Source: Spirochaetales bacterium (GTDB lineage: Bacteria; Spirochaetota; Spirochaetia; JABEVK01). Taken from it: a stretch of 39,137 nucleotides of DNA. Where the stretch lies: positions 1-39,137 of the forward strand of contig CANJXC010000019.1 of assembly GCA_947478845.1 (NCBI GenBank), written 5' to 3'. Position 1 is the first letter of the stretch. Every line of letters starts with the position of its first letter. Below are positions 8,492 through 15,532 of the stretch, piece by piece. The translations under genes and the position numbers were made by a program. The notes beneath the pieces are model-generated. The model was not told the DNA's origin, made no database searches, and saw nothing but the letters and a program-made list of their open reading frames with translations.

Positions 8492-8520
8492 ATTGTAAAG
8501 TACGGTAGTACGGTTTGCAA
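8492..8520 (-). promoter_or_regulatory. Promoter of the nqrBCDEF operon
   Basis: Read on the minus strand: TTGCAA (8515-8520), a 17-bp spacer and TACAAT (8492-8497). The spacer is a perfect tandem copy of ACCGTACT (two 8-mers, 8499-8514) plus one base. A leader of about 120 nt precedes the GTG of nqrB. The repeated octamer between the two boxes could be an operator. Confidence 0.7.
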
Positions 8521-8555
8521 GCGATTACCGAACCACTTGCTAGGAAACCTGTATT

Positions 8556-9293
8556 CTAGCCTACCGCGGGCTTCCACCGGTTTAAAAACTCAGCCCGGGA
8601 CAGGATGCGGGCGCCCATTTTAACTTTATAGGGCATGTAGGGATGGCCTAGGTTCCAGAAAGCCACCCCGAGGTCCTGAAGCCGGTACGCCAGGAGTACC
8701 ATTTGCAGCTTGCCAAAGTTGTTCCAGCGGCGTTCGGTTCGGTTGAAAAAGCCCGTGAGGCTGGTGTAGGTGGCACCACAAAAGTACCCCAGTTCGCCTG
8801 CCACCAATTGGGTCGTGGAGGTTTCTCGCAGTTCGGTGGCGACAAGCCTGAAGTCTTCGCTCTGCAGTTTGGAAAGTGTCAGCATTAACTCCAAATAAGG
8901 GGGGTGCAGCCAGGAAGGTACATGAAAAGCTGAAATTGCCTCGAGGACGGGGCCGACTTCGCTAGTGAGAGAAAACTTGAGGTCTGTCCCCGATATCAGG
9001 GATCTCGCATTGAGGTCTGTCCCCGATATCAGAGAACGCACCGATCGGTCGACGTGAAGCCGGTCCCAATCGAGCACCGCGTACGAATCTTGGAGTTCCG
9101 GCAGCAACAGAAACGGGGGCCCCGAATATTCGATGGCGGTGCTAATGAACCCGGCCCGTGCCAGCGCCACATAAAACTCAGCAGACCAGTCGTCGCTCCA
9201 GTAAAGTGTCCTTGCGGTGTCGGCTTCGGCCTTCTCAAGCCACAGAGGTTGAGCGAGGTCCTTTGCCGTTATGCGGAAAATGGGGGTCTCCAT
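8556..9293 (-). CDS. Aat-like (leucyl/phenylalanyl-tRNA-protein transferase family) protein with repeat insertion
   Basis: A 245-residue protein whose second half follows the Aat pattern: GELGYFCGATYTSLTGFF, then LQMVLLAYRLQDLGVAFWN, then KMGARILSRAEFL near the end. In Aat the last block is SLGA-x-I-x-RAEFL. Aat attaches Leu or Phe to N-terminal Arg/Lys of proteins destined for ClpS/ClpAP. The catalytic region around Aat's LIDCQ reads FWNLG here and the GESMFS segment is not kept, so classical activity is doubtful. Residues around 88-105 contain RSLISGTDLNA followed by RSLISGTDLKF, an in-frame tandem insertion of the dispersed GAGGTCTGTCCCC repeat. The insertion falls between an RSLRR-like and an F-x-V-like stretch of Aat. 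It follows the ABC permease by 12 bp, apparently in the same operon. Confidence 0.65.
   Translation of the reverse strand: METPIFRITAKDLAQPLWLEKAEADTARTLYWSDDWSAEFYVALARAGFISTAIEYSGPPFLLLPELQDSYAVLDWDRLHVDRSVRSLISGTDLNARSLISGTDLKFSLTSEVGPVLEAISAFHVPSWLHPPYLELMLTLSKLQSEDFRLVATELRETSTTQLVAGELGYFCGATYTSLTGFFNRTERRWNNFGKLQMVLLAYRLQDLGVAFWNLGHPYMPYKVKMGARILSRAEFLNRWKPAVG
8977..9042 (-). repeat. Tandem 33-bp unit carrying two copies of the dispersed 13-mer
   Basis: Two adjacent 33-bp units (8977-9009 and 9010-9042), each with GAGGTCTGTCCCCGATATC on the plus strand (cores at 8979-8991 and 9012-9024). They lie in frame inside the Aat-like gene and encode an 11-residue repeat. The GATATC extension is shared by these two copies only. 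Confidence 0.9.
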
Positions 9294-9305
9294 GCGGATG
9301 GTAGC

Positions 9306-10100
9306 TTAGCGCATGAACAGCCAGGTGAGGCGGCGGGTGGTAGCTGTGAGCCCTAGGACGATCATAACCGCAAAGTAACCCACGTGGGTCAGCATCCCCC
9401 AATTGAGGGCTCCCAGGGTGAGTCCTCGAATGAGTTCAACGCCGTGCCAGAGAGGAAAGCACATGATGAGCGCCTGAATGGCGGGAGGATACACCGACAA
9501 AGGGTAAAACGTCGCAGAGAACAGAAACATGGGCAACAGGAGAAAGTTGATCCAGTCCATTTCCTGAAAGCTTCGCATGTAGCTGGTAAGGGCCATCCCG
9601 CAGGAGGCAAACGCAAAAGCGATCAGGCTCGCAGCCGCAACCGCAAGGAAGCCCCAAGGAGACAAGATGAGCCCCAAGGCATACATCACGACCATGAACC
9701 CCAACGAATAAACCAGCCCACGGAGAAGAGCATACGCAATTTCGCCTAGGGCGATGTCGAAAGTTCCCAGCGAGGTGGCAACCATGCCCTCGTAGAGCTT
9801 GGCAAACTTGAGTTTGAAAAACACGTTCCACGTTGAGTCGTAAATGGCGCCATTCATAGCCGAGGTGGCCAGCAGAGCTGGGGCGATGAAGGCCGCATAA
9901 GGTACCGGGGTACCGTCGGGGCCGTTAACCGTGCCAATCAGGCCCCCGAGGCCCAGGCCAAAGCTCATGAGGTAGAACACAGGCTCGAAAAAACCCGACA
10001 GTACCACACCCCAGGTGGAACTCTTGACGGCGTAAAGCGACCTTAGCACCACAGTGTGGGCACGGCCGGAGTACATACTGCGCAAAGAAAACCCACTCAT
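9306..10100 (-). CDS. ABC-2 type permease (NodJ-like), second of two
   Basis: A 264-residue integral membrane protein with six hydrophobic segments, in the ABC-2 exporter family (NodJ, DrrB and relatives). It has the family's long loop after the second helix and a PLWHGVELIRG motif before the last helix; that PLWH block recurs in the other permease here. Its start overlaps the upstream permease stop by 4 bp. Together with the ATPase at 10945-11871 and the permease at 10097-10948 it should form an exporter. The substrate, perhaps a polysaccharide, lipid or drug, is not identifiable from sequence. Confidence 0.85.
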   Translation of the reverse strand: MSGFSLRSMYSGRAHTVVLRSLYAVKSSTWGVVLSGFFEPVFYLMSFGLGLGGLIGTVNGPDGTPVPYAAFIAPALLATSAMNGAIYDSTWNVFFKLKFAKLYEGMVATSLGTFDIALGEIAYALLRGLVYSLGFMVVMYALGLILSPWGFLAVAAASLIAFAFASCGMALTSYMRSFQEMDWINFLLLPMFLFSATFYPLSVYPPAIQALIMCFPLWHGVELIRGLTLGALNWGMLTHVGYFAVMIVLGLTATTRRLTWLFMR

Positions 10101-10948
10101 CGCGATAACCTGCGGGCGAAAATGCGGAACGCCATCATTAGTCCGAAAACCGAAAGCACTAATAGATAGGCGAAATGGACCAGCACCAGCCAGAGTTCGA
10201 TGGGATGCCCGTAGCTCAGCCAGCGCCCGAGTTCAGTGGCGTGCCAAAGCGGTGAAATCCAACCGATGAGCTGAAGAAACCAAGGCAGACCCGTGAGGGG
10301 AAAGAAGGTGCCGGAGAAAAGGAACATTGGAGCCACCACAAAGCGCCCGATGAGCGCGAAGTAGCCGTCGTCGTCTTCCAGGCTCGCTGCAAAGGCCATG
10401 ACCGGGGTGCCAAAGGCGAGCCCTGCTAGCATAGTGGCCGGAACAGCCAGGAGCCCGTAGGGCGAAGGAGTGGCTCCAAAGGCGGCTAGGATGGCCCAAA
10501 AAACCGCCACGGTGAACGTGGTTCGGAACATGGACGACAAGACAACCCCCAGCACAATTTGTTTGGCGCTGATGGAAGTCGCGTTCATCGCGTAGAACTC
10601 GCGGCTCCATTTAAAGCCCCCCATTACCGGAAAAGAAGTTTCCTCAAAGGTGACGGTGATGGCGGCTGAAGCCAGAAGCGCCGGGCCGACAAAGGTGATG
10701 TAGTTCACACCGTCCACGCCTTTGGCTCCGGTGTTGGCATCGATAAGGGCACCAAGACCCACCCCTAAAGAAAAAAGATAGAAGAACGGGGTTCCCACGC
10801 TGCCCATCAAAATTGACCAGAGGTAGGCTCTCATTGTGCGTAGGCGGTGCTCGGTGGTGTACCACCAACCCCATAAGCGTGCTCGGGAAGCCCGGTCGGT
10901 GCCCAAATGCTCCTGTGCGCCAATCAGAGCAGTTTTTTCGAGGCTCAT
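10097..10948 (-). CDS. ABC-2 type permease (NodJ-like), first of two
   Basis: A 283-residue membrane protein with a soluble N-terminal stretch of about 30 residues, then six hydrophobic helices of the ABC-2 permease fold. The FPLTGLPWFLQ... PLWHATELGRW segment before the last helix is the family's conserved region and is related to that of the next gene. Both ends overlap the neighbouring genes by 4 bp. Two different permeases imply a heterodimeric membrane part, in contrast to the NodJ homodimer. Confidence 0.85.
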   Translation of the reverse strand: MSLEKTALIGAQEHLGTDRASRARLWGWWYTTEHRLRTMRAYLWSILMGSVGTPFFYLFSLGVGLGALIDANTGAKGVDGVNYITFVGPALLASAAITVTFEETSFPVMGGFKWSREFYAMNATSISAKQIVLGVVLSSMFRTTFTVAVFWAILAAFGATPSPYGLLAVPATMLAGLAFGTPVMAFAASLEDDDGYFALIGRFVVAPMFLFSGTFFPLTGLPWFLQLIGWISPLWHATELGRWLSYGHPIELWLVLVHFAYLLVLSVFGLMMAFRIFARRLSR

Positions 10949-11871
10949 TCGACGAGGCTCCGTCCGGTGAGGCGCAGAAACACATCCTCCAGGCTGGAAC
11001 GGCGCACCAGCGAGGTCATCGGGTGAAGCCCCTGGTGGGCCAAAGTCTCCAATACGGCCTCGCCCTCAGCAGTGTAGATGAGTATGCGGTCGGGAAGCAC
11101 TTCGAGCCGGTCGCCAAGACCCTGCAAACGGGGAGCAATTTCGGCGTTTTTGTCGCTGCCGAAGCGCACCTCAACCACCTCACGGCTCGAGTAGCGGGAA
11201 ATCAGGTCGGAAGGGGTACCTTCGGCCATGATTTTGCCCTTGTCCATGACCACCAAGCGGTCGCACAATTGTTCTGCTTCGTCCATGTAATGCGTTGTAA
11301 TTACAAGGGTTACGCCCTCTTCCTTGAGCCGGAAGAGCCGGTCCCACAGGATGTGACGGGCTTGGGGGTCAAGGCCCGTGGTCGGTTCATCTAGCAGCAA
11401 AATGTCCGGCTCGTTCACCAGAGCGCGGGCGATAGTCAGTCGCCGTTTCATACCGCCGGATAGGTTATCCACCTTGGTCTTGGCCTTGTCGGTGAGCTGG
11501 GCAAACTCCAACAGCTCATCGGCCTTCTTGGTGAGAAACTTGTGGGGCAGGCCGAAGTAGCGGCCGTACACAATGAGGTTCTCGCGGACTTTTAGCTCGA
11601 CGTCGAGGTTGTCTTGCTGGGGCACCACACCGAGGTGGGCGCGTATGTCGGGTCCGCGGTGGTTGGGGTCCATTCCCAAAATGGAAAGCTCGCCGGAGGT
11701 ACGTTTGGATACGCTGGCCACCATGCGCATGGTGGTCGACTTGCCGGCGCCGTTGGGGCCAAGAAGGCCGAAAGATTCGCCCTTTTTGACTTCGAAATCG
11801 ATGCCATCCACGGCCTTGAAATCGCCGTAGGTTTTGGAGAGGCCTGAAGCCACAATCATAGTTGAGTTCAC
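10945..11871 (-). CDS. ABC exporter ATP-binding protein (NodI/DrrA-like)
   Basis: A 308-residue ATPase with Walker A GPNGAGKST (38-46), Q-loop GVVPQQDNL, signature LSGGMKRR (137-144), Walker B ILLLDEPTTGLDP and switch H194 in ITTHYMDEAE. A C-terminal extension of about 80 residues is typical of DrrA/NodI ATPases. It powers the two ABC-2 permeases encoded directly downstream. The start is GTG at 11871, with no ribosome binding site but 6 nt from a possible -10 box, as expected for a leaderless message. An internal ATG at 11859, preceded by GGGGTGA, is an alternative start and would shorten the protein by four residues. Confidence 0.9.
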   Translation of the reverse strand: MNSTMIVASGLSKTYGDFKAVDGIDFEVKKGESFGLLGPNGAGKSTTMRMVASVSKRTSGELSILGMDPNHRGPDIRAHLGVVPQQDNLDVELKVRENLIVYGRYFGLPHKFLTKKADELLEFAQLTDKAKTKVDNLSGGMKRRLTIARALVNEPDILLLDEPTTGLDPQARHILWDRLFRLKEEGVTLVITTHYMDEAEQLCDRLVVMDKGKIMAEGTPSDLISRYSSREVVEVRFGSDKNAEIAPRLQGLGDRLEVLPDRILIYTAEGEAVLETLAHQGLHPMTSLVRRSSLEDVFLRLTGRSLVE

Positions 11872-11877
11872 CCCGGC

Positions 11878-11906
11878 AGTTTCAGGCAGCAGGGGGCGAA
11901 TGTCAA
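11878..11906 (-). promoter_or_regulatory. Putative promoter of the ABC exporter operon
   Basis: Minus strand TTGACA (11901-11906), 17-bp spacer, GAAACT (11878-11883), then 6 nt to the GTG. The -35 box is perfect and the -10 box is weak (three of six). Confidence 0.45.
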
Positions 11907-11916
11907 TCCGCGAAGG

Positions 11917-11929
11917 GAGGTCTGTCCCT
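11917..11929 (+). repeat. Dispersed 13-mer GAGGTCTGTCCCC (12 of 13)
   Basis: Intergenic copy ending CCCT. It sits between the divergent promoters of the ABC exporter and the EamA-type gene. Confidence 0.75.
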
Positions 11930-11947
11930 GGAGCGAATTATGCGGGG

Positions 11948-11976
11948 ATGACTTCCGGCGCTACATCTGATATTTT
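11948..11976 (+). promoter_or_regulatory. Putative leaderless promoter of the EamA-type gene
   Basis: ATGACT (11948-11953), 17-bp spacer and TATTTT (11971-11976), with an upstream TGA giving an extended -10. The ATG follows 6 nt later and no Shine-Dalgarno sequence is visible. Confidence 0.45.
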
Positions 11977-11982
11977 GGTTCG

Positions 11983-12843
11983 ATGCTCGTCGCTACGGCC
12001 CTTCTGGTTACGGCCATTTGGGGCTTCAACTTTGTTATTATCGAGCTCGGGGTCCGCGAGGTGCCACCGCTATTTCTTGTTTGTCTACGTTTCGTTTTTT
12101 CCGCGTTTCCTGCCCTGCTTTTTGTGAAAAAGCCCGCTATTAGCTGGATATACCTCGCCCTCTATGGCGTTCTCATAGGCGTAGGTGAGTTCGGCTTTTT
12201 GTTCACGGCGATGAAAATTGGCGCTCCGGCGGGGCTCTCGTCGGTTGTGTTGCAATCGCAAGCCTTCTTTACAGCACTGCTTGCAGTGGTGTTTCTGGGA
12301 GAGAAGTTCCGCTGGAACCATGCCGTTGGCCTACTTGTGGCCGGCGCGGGACTGGTGCTTATGGGCGTTCTGCACAGTAGCAATGGCGAGGTGTCGATGC
12401 CCTGGCTGGCGCTCGTGTTCATCCTCCTCGCCGGTTTGGCCTGGGCCGCCGCCAACATTGTCGCTCGAAAGATTGGCCCGGTCGATGCGCTGGGCCTCAT
12501 GGTGTGGTCGAGCCTGTTTTCACCGGTTCCCCTGTTGGCCTTGTCTTGGTTCTTCGAGGGCCAGGACGCAATTTGGCAGGCTCTGACCCACCTGAGTATG
12601 CTTTCCTTGGGCTCCATAGCCTATTTGGCGGTCCTCTCCACGTTAGTGGCCTATGGACTTTGGAATGCCCTCATTGCTCAGCGAGGTGCCTCCGCGGTGG
12701 CCCCGTTTTCGCTGATGGTGCCCGTGTTTGGGCTCACATCGGCGTGGCTTCTGCTGGGGCAATCTCTGACTTTGGGGCATGCACTGGCTGCTGTTCTCAT
12801 CTTGGGCGGGCTGGTGGTCCATGTATTTGGTAACAAGGCGTGA
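11983..12843 (+). CDS. eamA: EamA/DMT-family transporter
   Basis: A 286-residue protein of ten hydrophobic helices formed by two repeated EamA domains. The first half (AIWGFNFVIIELGVREVPPL, LRFVFSAFPALLF, PAGLSSVVLQSQAFFTALLA) follows the E. coli EamA (YdeD) pattern closely. That protein exports O-acetylserine and cysteine pathway metabolites. The drug/metabolite transporter superfamily is broad, so the substrate is only suggested. It is divergent from the ABC exporter and convergent with the transposase gene. The symbol rests on recognisable similarity, not on genetic context. Confidence 0.8.
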   Translation: MLVATALLVTAIWGFNFVIIELGVREVPPLFLVCLRFVFSAFPALLFVKKPAISWIYLALYGVLIGVGEFGFLFTAMKIGAPAGLSSVVLQSQAFFTALLAVVFLGEKFRWNHAVGLLVAGAGLVLMGVLHSSNGEVSMPWLALVFILLAGLAWAAANIVARKIGPVDALGLMVWSSLFSPVPLLALSWFFEGQDAIWQALTHLSMLSLGSIAYLAVLSTLVAYGLWNALIAQRGASAVAPFSLMVPVFGLTSAWLLLGQSLTLGHALAAVLILGGLVVHVFGNKA

Positions 12844-12912
12844 AATGTATGAGGGTGTGTAAAAAACTTAGTTTCGTGAGTCTCAGACTTGAGCAAGGGT
12901 TGAAGATTCAGA

Positions 12913-13431
12913 CTACGTGATGGAACGTAAACGATGCGAGGGAAAGAAGAGTTGCAGCCAGCCCGGCAGCGGTTGGAGCCAGGGCGGAGGTCCGTTTCGC
13001 CTAAGTCCGATCCCTCCCCATTTCCACAACTCTGGAGACGAGACGAGCTCCGCGCGAACAGGGTTGTTGTCAACATAATCGAACACGCGAAGGAACTCAC
13101 TGAAGCTCGGGATTATCCACGAGAAGAACCGGTCTCCCCAAAAATGACCCCAGAGTCCGTTGGTCTTATTGTAGCGGATCGCGAAAGTTTGAAGAATCCA
13201 TTTCATGATTTCCGATAGGCTTGAGCTGCCGATCGGCTGGATAATCAGGTGAAAATGGTTTCCCATGATGACAAAATTGTCGATGTGAAAGTCAAACTTT
13301 TTGTGAGCTCGGGCTAGCACATCCAGAAACATCTGCTTCACGGTGTCGTTCTCCATCAGGAGCTTTTTGTGGTTGGCGCGGGCGATAACGTGGTACTTCG
13401 CGCCCTCTCGGGTGATGCGGGGCCGTCTCAT
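12913..13431 (-). CDS. REP-associated tyrosine transposase (RAYT, Y1/HUH family)
   Basis: A 172-residue single-domain HUH nuclease of the IS200-like/RAYT type. It has REGAKYHVIARANHK near the N-terminus, the metal-binding HUH pair H59-x-H61 in NHFHL, the likely catalytic Y87 in AIRYNK, then GHFWGDRFFS and YVDNNPVRAELV. All are hallmarks of RAYT proteins, which act on short REP palindromes instead of being bounded by insertion sequence ends. No IS ends or target duplication are visible. Three copies of the 13-mer repeat lie within 170 bp upstream of its start, and a short hairpin CCTAA-CACGA-TTAGG (13438-13452) sits right before the ATG. I infer that it once mobilised the repeat family described here. 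Confidence 0.88.
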   Translation of the reverse strand: MRRPRITREGAKYHVIARANHKKLLMENDTVKQMFLDVLARAHKKFDFHIDNFVIMGNHFHLIIQPIGSSSLSEIMKWILQTFAIRYNKTNGLWGHFWGDRFFSWIIPSFSEFLRVFDYVDNNPVRAELVSSPELWKWGGIGLRRNGPPPWLQPLPGWLQLFFPSHRLRSIT

Positions 13432-13497
13432 ACTGAACCTAACACGATTAGGAGCGTCCCTACTTCAGAAATCAGGAAGTAATGAACCTGTAAAACT

Positions 13498-13528
13498 GAG
13501 GTCTGTCCCCGATTTCGGGCGTACAGAC
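13498..13528 (+). repeat. REP-like element with nested hairpin
   Basis: An exact GAGGTCTGTCCCC (13498-13510) continues into a palindrome: outer stem GTCTGT (13501-13506) with ACAGAC (13523-13528), inner stem CCCGA (13508-13512) with TCGGG (13515-13519). This is the best-folded member of the family and lies 67 bp upstream of the RAYT start, as expected for a transposase-linked REP. Confidence 0.85.
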
Positions 13529-13567
13529 AGTTCGAGGGAATTGCGGTGCTTGGTTTCTTTTAGTCTC

Positions 13568-13580
13568 GAGGTCTGTCCCC
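13568..13580 (+). repeat. Dispersed 13-mer, exact copy
   Basis: GAGGTCTGTCCCC followed by TCCAGATCA. Intergenic, between the RAYT and DUF1566 genes, 10 bp before the next copy. Confidence 0.85.
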
Positions 13581-13589
13581 TCCAGATCA

Positions 13590-13602
13590 GAGGTCTGTCC
13601 AC
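13590..13602 (+). repeat. Dispersed 13-mer, variant copy
   Basis: GAGGTCTGTCCAC, one mismatch. It forms a close pair with the copy at 13568-13580 (22-bp offset) upstream of the DUF1566 promoter. Confidence 0.75.
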
Positions 13603-13621
13603 TCAAGAGCCGCTTCCTCCG

Positions 13622-13650
13622 TTGACCTTAGTTTCTGACAATCCTAGAGT
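13622..13650 (+). promoter_or_regulatory. Putative leaderless promoter of the DUF1566 gene
   Basis: TTGACC (13622-13627), 17-bp spacer, TAGAGT (13645-13650), then 5 nt to an ATG with no ribosome binding site. Confidence 0.55.
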
Positions 13651-13655
13651 GAGGC

Positions 13656-14294
13656 ATGGAAAGGTTGTTCGGGCAGAGAAATCTAGATCAGATATTAAGT
13701 GCTTTTTTCCAAGCACTTGACTTGGCCCGTGATGTCATCAGCGCGGGTTCGCAGTTGGTCCGCGCTTCACTTGCCCTACTTTTGTTTTCATGCACAGTCT
13801 TTTTGCTCAACGCCGAGCGGGTTTACAAAGTCGGCGACCGCGGGCCAGCTGGGGGAATCGTGTTCTACGATAAGGGTGAAATCACCGAGGGTTGGCGCTA
13901 CCTAGAAGCCGCACCAGGGGATGCAAGCAAGGGAATCTCGTGGGCAATCGGTGACGCTGACGTCAAGGTCAATACCGAAAACGCCATCGGCACCGGCAAG
14001 GCCAATACCAAGGCCATCATTGAGGCGCAGGGCGAAGGAGTTTACGCGGCCCTGTTGTGCCGCAACTTGACCACAGGCGGTTACAACGACTGGTTTCTCC
14101 CTAGTAGAGCCGAACTGGAACTGCTCTGGACTGTACTGGCCAAGAATGGGCTTGGGGGCTTCGATAAGAAGTGGTATTGGTCGTCCACACGTGGAAAAGC
14201 CGGCTCGGTCGCTTGGTACCAGTTTTTTCTTGATGGCGATCACATCGGAAGCAGGAATCTAAAGCTCAACGTGCGAGCGGTTCGGAGTTTTTGA
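13656..14294 (+). CDS. DUF1566/Lcl-domain protein, possible lipoprotein
   Basis: A 212-residue protein with a hydrophobic stretch ending in LLLFSC (about residues 38-46), then an extracytoplasmic domain. The domain carries VGDRGPAGGIVFYDKG, GWRYLEAAP, GYNDWFLPSRAEL and WYWSSTR, the hallmarks of the DUF1566/Lcl C-terminal domain common in spirochaete surface proteins. Its function is not established. The cysteine after LFS could be a relaxed lipobox. If so, translation might instead begin at TTG 13755, giving a normal signal peptide, but the leaderless promoter favours ATG 13656. Copies of the dispersed repeat flank the gene on both sides (13568/13590 and 14297), so it could have travelled as a repeat-bounded unit. 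Confidence 0.75.
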   Translation: MERLFGQRNLDQILSAFFQALDLARDVISAGSQLVRASLALLLFSCTVFLLNAERVYKVGDRGPAGGIVFYDKGEITEGWRYLEAAPGDASKGISWAIGDADVKVNTENAIGTGKANTKAIIEAQGEGVYAALLCRNLTTGGYNDWFLPSRAELELLWTVLAKNGLGGFDKKWYWSSTRGKAGSVAWYQFFLDGDHIGSRNLKLNVRAVRSF

Positions 14295-14296
14295 GG

Positions 14297-14309
14297 GAGG
14301 TCTGTCCCC
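14297..14309 (+). repeat. Dispersed 13-mer, exact copy
   Basis: GAGGTCTGTCCCC directly after the DUF1566 stop codon and 22 bp before the promoter of the moxR operon. Confidence 0.85.
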
Positions 14310-14331
14310 GTAACGTCTAATTACCCGCTCC

Positions 14332-14360
14332 TTGACCCACGGTAGCGCCTTCGTTACAAT
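14332..14360 (+). promoter_or_regulatory. Promoter of the zinc-ribbon/moxR operon
   Basis: TTGACC (14332-14337), exact 17-bp spacer, TACAAT (14355-14360): five of six bases match the consensus in each box. It is followed at 14374-14379 by an AAGGAG ribosome binding site and ATG 14385. Confidence 0.8.
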
Positions 14361-14384
14361 GTTAGGCGCACTTAAGGAGCCATT

Positions 14385-14549
14385 ATGTCGAAAGCCCATC
14401 GGGGAAAACCCCTCCGTGAAACCCCTAATAGCAGTCGTGGGTCGTGCCCCTCGTGCAAGCGTACAGGTATCAAGGTCGTTTACGACCTTGAAGTGGCCGG
14501 TGCCAAGACCAAGGTCTGCAAGCAGTGCAAGGCCAAAGCCAAGACCTGA
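14385..14549 (+). CDS. Small zinc-ribbon protein, 54 residues
   Basis: This short ORF begins at an ATG with an ideal ribosome binding site (AAGGAG, 5 nt spacing) behind a strong promoter. The product starts MSKAHRGKPLRE, has two Cys pairs (CPSC at 21-24 and CKQC at 45-48) that would bind one zinc as a ribbon, and is very basic. I recall similar small SKAHRGK proteins from spirochaetes but know no function. A role in RNA or ribosome binding is possible from its charge. It overlaps the start of moxR by 25 bp in another frame, so it heads that operon and may be translationally coupled to it. Confidence 0.75.
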   Translation: MSKAHRGKPLRETPNSSRGSCPSCKRTGIKVVYDLEVAGAKTKVCKQCKAKAKT

Positions 14550-15463
14550 ACTGCGCCCAACGCCTCGTCCAGCAGTTGTCCCGGGTGATCCTGGGTAAGG
14601 ACGAGCTCTTGCGGCGCGTGGCTCTGGCTGTAGTGGTCGGAGGTCATGTGCTCATTGAGGATGTTCCGGGTGTAGGAAAAACCACCCTAGCTAAGGCGCT
14701 CGCCCAGACTTTGGGCGCGAAGTTTCGCCGCATCCAGTTCACTCCCGATCTGTTGCCCTACGACGTTACTGGTTTCGAGGTGTTTCACCCTGAAAACCGA
14801 ACCTTTGATTTTCATCCAGGTCCCATTTTTGCCCAGGTGGTTTTGGCAGATGAGATCAACCGGGCCACACCCAAAGTACAAGCCGCCCTCCTCGAAGTGA
14901 TGGAGGAACAGCAGGTGACCAGTGGTGGTACCACCCGCCTGATGGATGAGTTTTTTTTGGTGCTGGCTACCCAGAACCCCTTTGGAACCGAAGGAACCTA
15001 CCCCCTTCCGTCGGCTCAGCTAGACCGCTTCTTCCTTCGGTTGTCGATAGGCTACCCGACGGCAGAGGCTGAGCGGGCGGTCTGGCTTAACGATCCAGGA
15101 CACCATTTCCGAGACCTGATTAAACCTTCTGTCGACGTGGCAGAAGTTCTGGCTCTGCGAGGCGGCCTGAGCGCCGTATACGTGGCCCCAGCCCTCCTCG
15201 ACCTCATCGGGGCCCTTCTATCCCGCACGCGTCAACATCCATCCATCAGGCTGGGCCTCTCACCGCGTGCGGGGGTACACCTTGTGAAGGCCATCCGCGC
15301 TTGGGCTTGCCTCGCAGGCCGTGACTACGCGACCGCCCACGACGTGGCCGACTTGGCTCTGGACGTGCTTAGTCACCGCCTTGAACTTCGCGATGAGAGC
15401 CAGGATCACCGCCAATTGCTGAAATCCCTTCTTGACGAGGAATTGACCAGCCATGAAGCCTAA
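14525..15463 (+). CDS. MoxR-family AAA+ ATPase
   Basis: A 312-residue MoxR ATPase with Walker A DVPGVGKTT (46-54), Walker B VVLADE (D109, E110), sensor LATQNPF (about 148-153) and the C-terminal lid domain with a SPRAG motif. MoxR proteins act as chaperones that mature or activate partner complexes. Here the partners are encoded directly downstream (DUF58, transglutaminase, TPR), the common arrangement for this family. The start is GTG, overlapping the zinc-ribbon gene by 25 bp. It is preceded by no strong ribosome binding site, so translational coupling is likely. Its stop overlaps the ATG (15453) of the following DUF58 reading frame. Confidence 0.93.
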   Translation: MQGQSQDLNCAQRLVQQLSRVILGKDELLRRVALAVVVGGHVLIEDVPGVGKTTLAKALAQTLGAKFRRIQFTPDLLPYDVTGFEVFHPENRTFDFHPGPIFAQVVLADEINRATPKVQAALLEVMEEQQVTSGGTTRLMDEFFLVLATQNPFGTEGTYPLPSAQLDRFFLRLSIGYPTAEAERAVWLNDPGHHFRDLIKPSVDVAEVLALRGGLSAVYVAPALLDLIGALLSRTRQHPSIRLGLSPRAGVHLVKAIRAWACLAGRDYATAHDVADLALDVLSHRLELRDESQDHRQLLKSLLDEELTSHEA

Positions 15464-15532
15464 CCCAGCGGGAAAACGCTCCTACCCGCTCACGGGTTTG
15501 GGCACCGCTTTTTTTTTGCCTCGACATCCTTA
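15453..15532 (+). other. N-terminal piece of the DUF58 gene, split by a T9 run
   Basis: From ATG 15453 (overlapping the moxR stop) the frame reads MKPNPAGKRSYPLTGLG and ends at a stop a few codons after a run of nine T (15509-15517). Re-reading one T, or adding one T, joins this frame to the DUF58 frame. The result is AFFFASTSLVTIGFWHG with no stop and a typical DUF58 N-terminus (YPLT-x-x-G followed by a membrane helix). Either the true run is T10 or the gene uses -1 slippage at this slippery stretch. Confidence 0.65.

Noticed and set aside
12913-13431. Complete IS200/IS605 insertion sequence
   Set aside because: No subterminal ends, no TnpB, and the protein matches the domesticated RAYT type; the flanking repeats are short REP-like elements.
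15509-15517. T9 run as a terminator after moxR
   Set aside because: No GC-rich stem precedes it and the downstream genes are tightly coupled; it is better explained as a frameshift site.
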